From Stereocaulon alpinum (taxonomy: Eukaryota; Ascomycota; Lecanoromycetes; Lecanorales; Stereocaulaceae), in assembly GCA_018257865.1 (NCBI GenBank), contig JAEUBA010000015.1:1-64000 (forward strand): DNA of 64,000 bases, in the 5' to 3' direction. Made by a program: the position numbers and the translations under genes. Below, piece after piece: positions 1-9,787 of the stretch (position 1 is its first letter; each line of letters begins with the position of its first letter). The notes below the pieces were generated by a model. The model searched no databases, was not told the DNA's origin, and saw only the letters and a list, made by a program, of their open reading frames with translations.

Positions 1-214
1 TGCACACAGCGTAATTCGAACCCCGACCCTCTGCGCCGTACAAAGTACGTCAACCCCGCGTTGCCCCAGAGGGACAGTGCTCGGACCTAGTCAACAAGCC
101 ACTGCGGCCCTAGGGTAAGCGCGCAACACAGTTGTAAGCTCCTGCCACTGCGCCAAAGCGCCAGGGCAAAAGACTTGATGCGGGGGTGTTGCGCGCTTGG
201 CAGCAACCCCCTAA

Positions 215-1380
215 TAGGGTATGTATAGCCGTAGGCCTTACAGTTACCCCCTAGTAAATACCGGAATATAGTCTATAACTATATCCTAGTAATAGTAGAT
301 AGATTTACTAAAATAGTACGGTATCTACCTACCTAGGTAATAATCGACGCCGCTGAGTTAGCGAAGCTATTTTATACTGAAATAGTCTACCGCTATAGTA
401 TACCTAATAGTATTATTAGTAATAGAGGTTCTATTTTTATAAGTACCTTCTAGTTAGCTATTTACTTCTATTTAAAGATTAAGCGCCGCCTAAGTACCGC
501 CTTTTATCTATAGACTAATAGTTAGACGGAACGCTAGAATTAGGTGCTGGAGTATTATTTACGTGTTTTTATAAATAATAATTAGACGACTTAGGCTAGA
601 TAGCTACCTATAATAGAATTCGCCTATATAAATAGTCTTTATTCCTCTATTAGAACGACGCCGTTCTTCCTAATATATAGATACCACCCCGAACTTCGTT
701 AGGAACTTGAGGATAAGTCCCTAGAAGGGAGGATACCTACTATAAATAAGAGGATTTAACTACTATAAGTATTAAGAGACGAAGCTGCGGAGCGCCTACG
801 GCGAGCTAAAGATTTATAAGTTAAGTAGTATAATAAGAATTATAAACCTTAAAGCTATAAGGTTAGAGACTTAGTAATACTATTAACTAAGAATCTTAAG
901 TAAAAACGCTTAAGTAAGAAATTATCTCATAAATTCGTAGGCCCTTTTAAGATTATAGATAAGATTAGAGCGTAGGCGTACTACCTACTACTACTAGATA
1001 CTTACTAGATCTATAATACCTTTTATATTTCCCTATTAGAACTATACTACCTTTATAATATTAATAAGATAATAGTAATATTTATATAAGCCCCTAAACT
1101 TATTAATAATAAGGAGATATAGGAAGTTAAAGAAATTATAGATAAGGTCTAGAATAAAGAGAGTATTTAGTATAAGGTTAAGTAGACTAGCTAGGGTAAA
1201 GAATATAACTAGTAGCTACTAGATAATAAGCTGAAGGATACTTAAGAATTAACTTAAACTTATAATAAGTAGGCGGGTAGCAAGCGCGTATAATCTCTAG
1301 CTACTTAACTACTACCTAAGGTAATAGGCAAGCGGCGGCGACGATATAAGTTATAGGTATTATAAACCTTTAGGGGTAAT
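215..1380 (+). mobile_element. Ty3/gypsy pol 3' fragment (integrase core and chromodomain), degenerate
   Basis: The forward strand reads, with stops, as the C-terminal half of a chromoviral gypsy polyprotein. From about 290 there is a DRFTK integrase-core start, then an SNRGS-like segment near 415-435 and a TERQN segment near 520-540. At about 655-690 the typical TTPFFL..YRYHP block is readable. From about 900 a KRLSKKLSHKFVGPFKII segment (integrase C-terminal domain) follows. From about 1117 an EVKEIIDKV...YKVKWT-type chromodomain ends the protein. Everything upstream of the integrase (gag, protease, RT) is missing, so the copy is truncated on its 5' side close to the block boundary. It is non-functional. 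Confidence 0.85.
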
Positions 1381-3079
1381 AGTATTATACTATAAGCGCT
1401 CTCCTCTATATAAAATTATACTTACTTACTTATACTAAGGTATAAGTAAATAGAATTATTCTTACTATTAACTAATACTTTATACATCGGGGATATATCG
1501 CACGCGAGTATATTTAATATTAGTATAACCTAAGATAGGTACTTAGAAGTTATTATAGACTAGTATTTTTAAGTAGTCTTTACTATATATAACTTAATAG
1601 GGGGCTGAGTAGACGCTAATAACTATAGTACGTTAATCTAATTTAGAATCGAAACTACTCTAGTTAGGACTATCTTTATAATAGTCTGCTAGAGGGCTAT
1701 TATCCTCTTTAAGATTAGCGATTTACTAGTTAAGGGCCTTAAACTCCTCCTTAAAGTTAGTTACGAGCTCCTCTAACTCCTTAATACGCCGTCGGGACGT
1801 ATAGAGTTATCTCTATAGGTTAGCGATTATATTCGGGGCTAACCTACTAGTTAATATTATTAAACCCTATACTTTACGCTACTAGGTTATCTCTTTACTA
1901 ATCTTCTTCCTCTTACGCTGCACCCTTCTTAACTAGCTAGTATAAGTATTACGATATAATAAGGCCTATATACGCCTCCGAAAAGGGCGAGGAATCTAAG
2001 TAAGTTAATATATAGGCGCCGCCTTAGAGCCGGCGAATATACCTTATAATATTAGTTAAGCCTATAGTAACTATTAGTATAACGATCGTAGGGGGGAGAC
2101 TTACCTTAAATATAGGTATTATTTCTAATATAGAAGTAAGTTCTGCAAGGAAGCGGTATATTAATATTCTACCTAAGTTAGTATATTAATAATAATACCC
2201 GCTAAGGGGACGATAACGTACTTATAATATTTAGAGTATTTAAATATATATATATAGGGATGAGAAGTGCTATAAGAATATTAGTATACCCTATACGCGC
2301 CGTTACACAGCTAATATTAGGGGTATATATAAGAATAGGAGGTATTATAAAGGAGAGAAAGTTAGGCGGGATAATTAGGGTTCTTATATTCGCAGACGCC
2401 GTTACTACGTCGCCGCCTAGCTATAAAGCTATTTAAAATAATAATAACCTTAGCACGCGCTTATTACCCGCCGGCACCTATAATACTAATATATATAAAT
2501 AACTATAATAATAACGCGCCTACGACGCGCCCTTATATATATATCTTATAAAGTTTATAAACGACGCGCTTTGCGACTGCACCTTCTAGGTATTCTATAT
2601 ATATAGTATAAGCCGCCTTAACGACGTCTTATTAGATTAACTCTTTTCCCTTATATTTCCTAATTAGGTTTAAAGGTTTTTTTAATAAGTAATCTAGTTA
2701 TACCGTAGCACCTAGGGACTAGGGCCTTAGAGGGGGAGATAATTATAAACTCTATCCTATATATACGCTAAGGGTCCGCCGGCTTATATAATATAATATA
2801 ATTAGGGGGTAGGATCTTAGCGAATATATATCTATCCTAGATCCCCCCGATATTCTAAGTTCCTTAAGAATTAGTTTATACTACTACGGGGGTAATAAAT
2901 ATACCTTTACTCCTATAGTAACTTCACGTCTCTTATAATACTACCGCCGGTGTTAAGCCGGTGTGCTAGTCCTTTACACTTCCGTCGGCAGTAACGTCCT
3001 AGTCTAGCGCGAAGATAAAGGATAGAAAGGACCCTATTAACTGCTTGCTATAGATAATTAAGTTTATATAGTAAAACTC
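1381..3079. repeat. Unassigned RIP-like AT-rich repeat DNA
   Basis: Degenerate TA-rich sequence between the gypsy and copia remnants. On the minus strand, around 1700-1990, one frame gives a basic segment (QRKRKKISKE) followed after several stops by a heptad-like stretch (RRRIKELEELVTNFKEEFK). This may be the remains of a gag-like or transposase coiled coil in the opposite orientation, which would mean at least one more nested element. I could not identify LTR pairs here. No intact gene is present. Confidence 0.5.
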
Positions 3080-4957
3080 AGCAGCGGCCCTATAGCCTTC
3101 CGAATTATATTAGTTAAGCTTTACTTTAAGGAGTTAGCTAATTAGATACCTAAGGTAGAAGCCGAAGCTGAGGCAGAGCTACTAAATAGCGATAATAATA
3201 AGGATCTGGAAATATAAGCTACTACTGAACGTCTGTAGCGATAACGACGCCTACCTACCCGCTACGCTTACCTTATTAATAAGGAGTAATTAGATATTAA
3301 GCTATTAATAAAGCTCTAGTTAGAAGGCGTAATTCGATCGCTAAATAGCCTATTTATTAACTCTCGCCGAAAAGAAATTAACGGTCTTATTACTAAAGGA
3401 GTCTTTAAGATTATTAGTAAGTAGGATATACTACTATATACCTATATCTTCAGCTACCGATTCGTCGATAATATTAAGTAGGGTAGTATTATACTATTTA
3501 AGAAGTCTAGACTAGTTATCTAAGCTTATAATAATAAAGGTAAGAAGGAGGTACTAATATAGTTACTAATAATTTAACGCGCTAGCTAGCGACTTATCGT
3601 TTACCTCGCTACTATCCTACTACGAGCTCTCTGCGTACGCGATATCTTATAAGCCTACGTATAATCGACGTTAGTACTAAGCCGCCTTATCTATATAAAA
3701 CCGCTGTAAGGCACCGACCTAGAAGATAATATACTAAAAGTAGTCCGCCCCCTATACGGAGTCCCTAAGGTAGGGATATACTAGTTTAAGACCTACTATA
3801 TATACTATACTAAGAAGCTAGGCCTTACCGTCTCCTTATTCGATCCGTGCTTAATATTCTCTAAGTAGGCCGTTATTAGCCTATAGACCGACGATTCGCT
3901 ATTCTCTATAATAACCGAATACCTAGAGCTAGAAGAAGAAAAATACTATAAAGTAGGCTTCCTAGCAAAGCTAATCGAAAAGCTTAATAAAGAAAAGGAC
4001 TTTCCCTTTAATAGTATAATTATTTTAACTAGCGACGATATTCTAAAGCTCTCGTAATAGCGGTAATATAATAAAATTAATACGATCGATACCGCCAGCG
4101 ATATTAAAACGTAATATATTAAGAAATAGGTAAGAGGCGCCTATATAGCCTCTATATATTAACTAGAGATAGCCTTCGTACTATTAAAGGTAGCCTAAAT
4201 TACTTACTAAGCGAAAGAAGACGCTGATTAGTTAAATAAATAGCTAAATTAGTAAAGAGAAAATAACCGTTAAGGCCTATAATTCGTTAAGCTTACTTTA
4301 GAGAAGCTGAAACTACTAGTCTTTATTAATACGGCCTTCGCTAATAACGCTAACCTCAGCTCCTAGATCGGATACGTTATCGTCCTTACTAATAAGTAAT
4401 AGCTAAATAAATCGACTATTAATATTAATAGTAATATTATCTACTAGAGTAGTACTAAATATAAGAGAGTTATAAGATCAGTACTAGCTTTAGAGCTATA
4501 TATAATAGTAGTAGGGTTTAATATTACTATCGCCCTATAATCTACTATTAAGGCTATTACTTAGGTAAAGATCCTACTAATTCTATATACCGACTCCTAC
4601 TCCCTATACGACTATATTATACGCCTTAGTACCACCGCTGAGAAATACCTAATAATTGATATAATAGGACTGCGGTAGTCCTATAAGAGAAGGGAAATTA
4701 ATAAGGTGCGGTAGATTAACGGTAATTATAACCTAGTAGATACTATAACTAAGGAGCGCTGCTGCTAGGCGTTAAAGTAACTAGTAACTAGCAACGCTAT
4801 CGAATTAAAGATAAACGCCTAGGTAGAAAGGCAAGCTGCCGCCTATAAGGAGAAGGAGGAGCTTACCGTAATCTAACTAATTAGATTGCAGCTTTACTTA
4901 GCCTAGCAGGCCTACTATCTTTCCTATACAATTTAATAAATCGGAGGCGATTAGCAG
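3080..4957 (+). mobile_element. Ty1/copia pol fragment (reverse transcriptase and RNase H), degenerate
   Basis: The forward strand translates with scattered stops into a fungal copia RT/RNase H polyprotein end. Near 3360-3420 it reads SRRKEINGLITKGVFK, then a YRFVD segment, then KSRLVI and AYNNKGKKEV near 3500-3550. The catalytic TDD, where animal and plant copia elements have Y[VM]DD, lies near 3888 (TDDSLF). RNase H begins around 4320 (VFINTAFANNANLSS) and continues with YTDSYSLYD near 4595 and LVDTITKE near 4733. The ending near 4957 is followed by a candidate LTR. Stops are mostly TAG/TAA in place of Gln or Trp codons. The copy is dead. Confidence 0.88.
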
Positions 4958-5044
4958 TGTTTTCGACTTTCTAAAAAGTTTTGCCAGTGTCGGTATAACT
5001 TCGGATATTAGCCTTAGCGCCGGCTTAGCGCCGGCTTGGCAACA
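4958..5044 (+). repeat. Candidate short LTR or LTR remnant of the copia copy
   Basis: An 87-bp segment starting TGTTTTCGAC and ending GGCTTGGCAACA, directly after the copia RNase H end and a short purine-rich run (GGAGGCGA at 4943-4950) that could be the polypurine tract. It contains a perfect 11-bp direct repeat, CTTAGCGCCGG at 5013-5023 and 5024-5034. I found no matching 5' LTR in the window, so this may be a fragment only. Confidence 0.4.
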
Positions 5045-5049
5045 CCCCT

Positions 5050-6153
5050 TTAGATAAAACACCATAATTCTCCTAGACTAGAATTGAATCAAGCCCCAGT
5101 TTACCTACCCAAGAAGCACCCTATTGCAGGCTGCTCAGGGAAGGTAATAGGGGCCCAATAAGCTAATCGGTACAACCTACTAGCAGTAGGTTCTACCGAC
5201 AATAAGACTATTGTTACTGTCCCCGAAGCTTTTGTGTACTGATGTAGAACATGGAGAAGTGGAGTAAATGTTGAAAGGTGCTGTAGCGGGTACTTATTTC
5301 CTTCCACAACTCGCTCGGGACGCTTAAAGTCTTCTTCGGGGCAGAACACATTACTGACTTTTCGTTCAGCACGAAATGTGACTGGACTGTCACTTTGACG
5401 TCAAAAGCCTGCGTCAATCCACGAAGAGCTTCAAGAACATCAGCCGCATGTCCCCTGGTAGATGTAGGCGCCAGGTCTTTGAGAGAATTCGACGGTTATG
5501 TTACTGAAACAGCAAATGGCCTGATGACTTGAGTGATATTGTCATGCGCAAAAGTGCATGGAGTATGGCGTGTACTCGTGCTATTGTTGGGGCTGGGAGG
5601 CCTGTCCGAGGATATTCGTGAGACCATGGACGTCACCTTGAACAGAACGGACGGACGGACTATAGTGCTCTTAAGCGAGGGCTGTTGCAGTTTGAATTGA
5701 GATTGGATAGACCTACTGATGATGATAAGAAGTTGTTATAAGCGGGACTTGGGAATGGAGACTTGGAAGGTATGATAGTGCAGGTGAGGCCAAAATCTCA
5801 TTCGCCCTTTCTTCATATCTTGATACATATGCAATTCGAGATGTCATTATAAAAAGTTTAGATTTGGGGTAGGTTTGGGGATTGTAGGTGATGCAAAAAG
5901 TCATGTCAAGCAAGTCATACTGCCGAAGTGTAGCCTCACAAGCTTGTACTCACGACCTCAAATTACCCACATCTGACTAGTCGCAGTCACGAGGGGCAAA
6001 AAGAGCGCGTGCGCTTGTATCCACATCTTTCACCTACCTTCAGGGAAGAACGCGTAGGGTGGATCCAAGGGCTGAACAGTATAGATGTGACGCAGGTATG
6101 CGCCTAGTGATAAATTCCAGCAATGGACTAGGTACTTTTCTGAACGTGCAAAC
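5050..6153. other. Intergenic stretch between repeat block and secreted-protein genes
   Basis: Base composition is normal for a fungal genome again. One minus-strand frame at about 5214-5465 stays open for roughly 85 codons (it includes TQAFDVKVTVQSHF) and could be the remains of a gene cut by the repeat block. I do not recognise it and see no start or splice context. The last 150 bp probably hold the promoter of the gene at 6154. Confidence 0.4.
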
Positions 6154-6742
6154 ATGCTCAGCTCAAAGGCTGTCAGTTTTCTTACCCTGCTCCAACTCTG
6201 CAATCTTGCTTTGGCAGCTTCGCTATCCCCAAACTCACTTTCTCTATCTGGCCGTCTGGCTTCTCACCAGACGCTGCCATCCAATACTACGCTGACAGAG
6301 TATGTCTACCTCCCATGTCCTGAAAGCCTGATCATAGAAAACCATTAATATCCCATTCAGCCCCAACGCTATTCCCCCTGGACCTTGGTCATACAGATAT
6401 ACGCCAGTCAAATTTGCGAAATTCTACAACTACGGCACAGGGCTCAGCTCAACCGGCGTGTCCTCGGTCGTCATACAAGCTTTCCACGAAGCTCGTAGCC
6501 ACGAGCCTGCCCTCATTATGGGCACCTTGCAGCGACGGTACACCGAGGAGAGCTCGCCAGATCATGTAACTCTGATCTTTAATCCCACTATTTATACGGC
6601 ATGGGGAGACTGGGCAGCTACGCTAGAGGGTCTCTCGCGGTTCAGGCACAGATGGGATGACGTTGAGCTGACTTTCCTGAACCTGCTGAGACGGGGTCCG
6701 ACTAGACTATTGGGGAACGGGTGTCTACTTCATGGATCGTGA
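6154..6742 (+). CDS. Small secreted protein, copy A of a tandem pair
   Basis: Unrecognised small protein of 175 residues in a two-exon model: 6154-6299, a 61-bp GTATGT..CAG intron, then 6361-6742. The first 24 residues form a clear signal peptide (hydrophobic FLTLLQLCNLALA ending at AAS), so export is expected. The mature part carries a PPGPWSY motif near residue 53, then a DHVTLIFNP..TAWGDW block near residues 120-140. The same motifs occur in the same order in the next gene (6962-7719), which makes the two tandem paralogues. Splicing joins the signal exon to the motif exon in frame, which supports the model. It has only two cysteines. Function is unknown; a host- or environment-facing secreted protein is an inference. 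Confidence 0.65.
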
Positions 6743-6961
6743 AGCGTGGCCGTGGCGTGGCTGGGACGCATTTCTCGAGGCCCATTTCCGTCTTGCACGA
6801 TCGATTGCGCCAACAAGTGGACAGTCGTTGTTATTTGCGCGGCATATCTGGCCGGGTAGAAGAGCGACAAAAGCGACACATCTATGCGCCGACAAGATAG
6901 TACCAATTCAAGAAGTGCCTCAAGACTTCAATTACCACGTTGATGAATGGTTGATCTTGCC

Positions 6962-7719
6962 ATGTTGAACCATCGTCTAACCTGTCTTTTCGCCTTGTAT
7001 TTTTGCATCGATCTCACGGTTGCAGCCTCGCTACCACTGACTCGGGTACCTTCAGATAGCGACCTGAGCTCGCCTAAAGTATTACCGCTCAAACTCTCAT
7101 CAGAGAATGCTTCCAAGCAAGTCGTGTTTTCTTCTCACGACCCAGAATGTAGGGTATACTAGACCAACTCTGACTCGCTACTAGTGAGGTTCCGCCTGAT
7201 CCTTGGATTTACGGTACGCCATCAGTCGTCCTTGTCCAAAAGTCCCAAGACATATCCCAGCACTACCTTGATCCCTGCGACATTCCATCCTTTTCTCAAA
7301 AGCCTTTCCACTAAGCCCAACCCCCTACAGCCTTCCCAAACCAACCCTTCAAAGCGATCACAACAACCAACTACTCCGTCCCTCTCAACCCAATCGGCAT
7401 ATCCATCGTCCTTCGATCCGCCTACTACGATGCTTCTATTCAAAATCCCGAGAGCAAGATGGGTATCTTGGCCCATCTGTATCAGGAGCACAAAACGCCG
7501 GACCATGTGCATTTACTACTACGGCCGACGGAGAAAACGACATGGGGGGACTGGGTGGGCATGACGGGTGGGTTGATGGAGTTTATGAGGCAGTATGATA
7601 CTCTGGCCTTGGGTTTTGAGGCTATACATGTGGGACCACCGAGGCCTGGAGAAGTATTTGGGGACGGCGAGTTGTATGCTACGGATCCTGATGGAAGCAT
7701 GGGCGGAAAAGTGTTTTAA
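6962..7719 (+). CDS. Small secreted protein, copy B of a tandem pair
   Basis: Paralogue of the gene at 6154, about 182 residues in my three-exon model: 6962-7120, 7189-7213 and 7355-7719. It begins with a signal peptide (CLFALYFCIDLTVAAS). Shared blocks with copy A are PPDPWIY, the ISIVLRSAYYDA segment (ISSVVIQAFHEA-like in A), DHVHLLLRPT..TTWGDW, and a GPPRPGEVFGDG tail. The second intron (7214-7354, donor GTACGC) removes an in-frame TAA and restores the spacing seen in copy A. The first intron is uncertain: donor GTCGTG at 7121 is atypical, although a CTGAC branch site and a 68-bp length fit. If that junction is wrong the gene may be a pseudogene. Function unknown. Confidence 0.55.
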
Positions 7720-8093
7720 AAGCTAGTGCCTGATCTTCAACCTCGCTCATGCTTACAATGTCTAGCCCTTACTCTGTGCTTTCCGCCCTCTTTGTATCAA
7801 TCACCTTACCAAACTTCATTCTGGTACCATCTGCACTTCTCGATTGAAGTGCAACCCAAAGGATCTTGTGCCTATCTTTGCACTGCACTCACAGCCGGAT
7901 ATAATTGACTTGACGATAGGGTATGGGGCTCTAGACTGGAAAGCCGTACCTATAAACAGACGGTAAAGACCTCGCCTCCTGCCTCATCACAGGATGTTAT
8001 ATCATGTAACTCACTCCTCACTTATGATGAAGCAGTGCAGAGAGATAGTCACACCGTGCGTTAATCGGGTTCCTCGGTCGTAAGCCTCGGAAA

Positions 8094-8108
8094 GCCGGAA
8101 AGTCCGGC
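8094..8108. promoter_or_regulatory. Inverted repeat GCCGGA-AAG-TCCGGC
   Basis: Perfect 6-bp arms around a 3-bp spacer. The everted or inverted CGG/CCG content is the kind bound by fungal Zn2Cys6 transcription factors. It lies about 140 bp upstream of the TATA box of the AIM32-like gene. Binding is inferred. Confidence 0.4.
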
Positions 8109-8115
8109 ACTGGAG

Positions 8116-8138
8116 CACATCTAATCAGATTAGATGTG
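8116..8138. promoter_or_regulatory. 23-bp palindrome with CTAATC / GATTAG core
   Basis: Perfect inverted repeat: arm CACATCTAATC (8116-8126), single A, arm GATTAGATGTG (8128-8138). A chance 11-bp arm with a 1-bp spacer is unlikely in a short promoter. It starts only 7 bp after the preceding palindrome. It could be a dimeric transcription-factor site or a small cruciform. Confidence 0.5.
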
Positions 8139-8244
8139 TAGCAACAGGGCAACCCTTGAAGACAGCTACTTAACCTAGTGCGGTACCTGCACACTCGTCG
8201 CACTTCGCCCCCAGACGTCAGGCTCCCACGATTGGGAGACTAAA

Positions 8245-8252
8245 TATAAAAG
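8245..8252 (+). promoter_or_regulatory. TATA box (TATAAAAG)
   Basis: Good TATA element. The first in-frame ATG of the following gene is only 25 bp away (8277), too close for normal initiation, which argues that translation starts at a later ATG (8343 or 8391). Confidence 0.55.
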
Positions 8253-8276
8253 AAGGATGTCTCGCCCGCTGCGAAG

Positions 8277-9533
8277 TTGTGTGCCGGCCCTTCTAGGAAG
8301 AAGTGTCCAATTGCCCAGAGAACCGGCACTACTGGTCTTACGATGCCTGGTTTCTCCAACCCTTTTCCAACCTCCTTGAGCAACAATAGGATGTCCCTGC
8401 AATCCGTCCTACAGAAGGGCAGAGCCTTTCTAACGCCTAAGGGATCTTCTGACTCACTCAATACATCGAACGGCTTCATCTTCCCAAAAGTCGACCCAGC
8501 AATCGACGGCGAAGACTGCGATCACGATTGCGAGACCTGCGAGATTCAACTTCCTAAGGGCTGGAAGATTGATCATGATGAGAAACTATATGGACACATT
8601 CATGGGTGGGCCACGCATATGCTCGTTGCTACCGGGAAAACGGATTGGGTGAAGGATGTTAGTGATGAGAAGGGCAGTGTGATGCAGGCTGTGAGGGATT
8701 GCAAGGTTGAGCCGGAGAATGGGGTATGGATTTCCTCGTCTTCGGAAAGGACGGCTACTAATCTTTCATTTCAGAAGCTCATGCTGTCGGCGTCCAACAT
8801 GCCCCTTCCATCTCACACCTCAGACACAGCCTCTATAGTACATAAGCCAACAACTATCCTCCTCCTTCCAGCCTTCACCTTCATCGACAACGTCACGCCA
8901 TCCACCGTACCAGAACTCATCAGATACCACATCTCTTCCGCCCCAACAACCACAACGCCTCTTCCAACCCCCGCATCCCACGAGACACCATCTCCTCAGA
9001 TCGACTCCGCCCTCTCAACATCCACACCCTTCACAACACGCCCCTGCCCCCACAAATACCTCATCCTGATGTGCTCCCAACGCACACGCGACGCACGATG
9101 CGGCCAGTCCGCCCCTCTGCTAAAGCGAGAATTTGAACGCCACCTACGCCCACTAGGACTGTACAGAGACATGCAAGATGAGCGACCTGGTGGTGTGGGG
9201 ATTTACTTTATAAGCCATGTTGGTGGGCATAAATTCGCTGCAAACGTTATGGTTTATCGGAGGGCGGATGCTTTGCCGAACGTTGCGACGGGTGGGGAAA
9301 GCAATGGACTGAGCAACGGAACCAACGGAAACGCCGAGCCCACGGCACCGGTGTCCAAAAATGTCGATATGAACAGTATGGGCGAAGGCGCACAATGCAT
9401 CTGGCTTGCGAGAGTGAGGCCAGAGGATTGTGAGGGTATCATCAAATACACCGTTCTACAGGGCAAGGTAGTGAAGCCGCAGAGTCAGCTAAGAGGTGGT
9501 TTTGACAGGCAGAAGGGCCTTGTGAGTTGGTAG
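8277..9533 (+). CDS. AIM32: AIM32-like thioredoxin-fold (sucrase/ferredoxin-like) protein
   Basis: Intronless frame of 418 residues from the first ATG. The family (Suc/Fer-like, yeast Aim32) has a thioredoxin-like ferredoxin fold; the yeast protein is mitochondrial and has been linked to redox control of the import machinery. Visible family features are a cysteine-rich N-terminal DCDHDCETCEIQLP segment, a central low-complexity Ser/Thr/Pro linker, then CPHKYLILMCSQRTRDARCG and HVGGHKFAANVMVYRR, where Cys and His pairs can bind a cluster or metal. A C-terminal IWLARVRPEDC segment follows. Start choice: the TATA box at 8245 makes ATG 8343 or ATG 8391 (MSLQSVLQKGRAFL, which looks like a mitochondrial presequence) more likely than 8277. 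Family assignment is firm; the precise function is by analogy. Confidence 0.85.
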   Translation: MCAGPSRKKCPIAQRTGTTGLTMPGFSNPFPTSLSNNRMSLQSVLQKGRAFLTPKGSSDSLNTSNGFIFPKVDPAIDGEDCDHDCETCEIQLPKGWKIDHDEKLYGHIHGWATHMLVATGKTDWVKDVSDEKGSVMQAVRDCKVEPENGVWISSSSERTATNLSFQKLMLSASNMPLPSHTSDTASIVHKPTTILLLPAFTFIDNVTPSTVPELIRYHISSAPTTTTPLPTPASHETPSPQIDSALSTSTPFTTRPCPHKYLILMCSQRTRDARCGQSAPLLKREFERHLRPLGLYRDMQDERPGGVGIYFISHVGGHKFAANVMVYRRADALPNVATGGESNGLSNGTNGNAEPTAPVSKNVDMNSMGEGAQCIWLARVRPEDCEGIIKYTVLQGKVVKPQSQLRGGFDRQKGLVSW

Positions 9534-9580
9534 ATGATGGATAGGAGGGGGGATGTAATGACATTGGGAATGATAAATTT

Positions 9581-9616
9581 AGAGCTAGAGCTAGAGCTGA
9601 AGCTGGAGCTGAAAGC
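9581..9616. repeat. Imperfect hexamer microsatellite (GAGCTA/GAGCTG)
   Basis: About six tandem copies of AGAGCT-like hexamers in the 3' flank of the AIM32-like gene. Confidence 0.7.
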
Positions 9617-9787
9617 AATGGATAATGAATAAGGTATAACGCTCCCATTCTATCATGGCGCTGTTCCGTGGGTATATATCCAAACTTCCCATCCCATTCC
9701 ATACAACCCCAAACGCCTCGCTAAATCGCTACACAAAATCCAAATGCCCGTCCCCTTCGCCTTTTCATCACCCGACCAACCACTCCA

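Larger units (their letters stand above)
183..5048. mobile_element. RIP-degraded nested LTR retrotransposon block
   Basis: This AT- and TA-rich block has no open frame longer than about 60 codons, yet translates in stretches into retrotransposon proteins interrupted by TAG and TAA stops, mostly where Gln or Trp would be expected. That pattern is what C-to-T mutation of CpA (RIP) produces. The block is bounded by a 10-bp inverted pair, GGGGTGTTGC at 183-192 and GCAACACCCC at 5039-5048, with the usual TG..CA ends of LTR elements inside it. It holds gypsy sequence on the left, copia sequence on the right, and about 1.7 kb between them that I could not assign. Base composition changes abruptly to ordinary fungal DNA just after 5050. 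RIP itself is inferred; a dinucleotide index was not computed. Confidence 0.9.
7720..8276. other. Intergenic region with two palindromes and a TATA box
   Basis: No gene is supported here. It contains a 15-bp inverted repeat (8094-8108), a 23-bp inverted repeat (8116-8138) and a TATAAAAG element (8245-8252), all just upstream of the AIM32-like gene, and so is probably its promoter. Confidence 0.6.

Noticed and set aside
1..90. tRNA-like B-box (GGTTCGAATTA on the minus strand near position 14-25)
   Set aside because: The flanking bases cannot form a T-stem and no A-box, anticodon arm or acceptor pairing was found.
5101..5465. Minus-strand frames with plausible composition
   Set aside because: About 85 codons at most, no start context, signal, motif or splice partner; kept only as a note in the intergenic entry.
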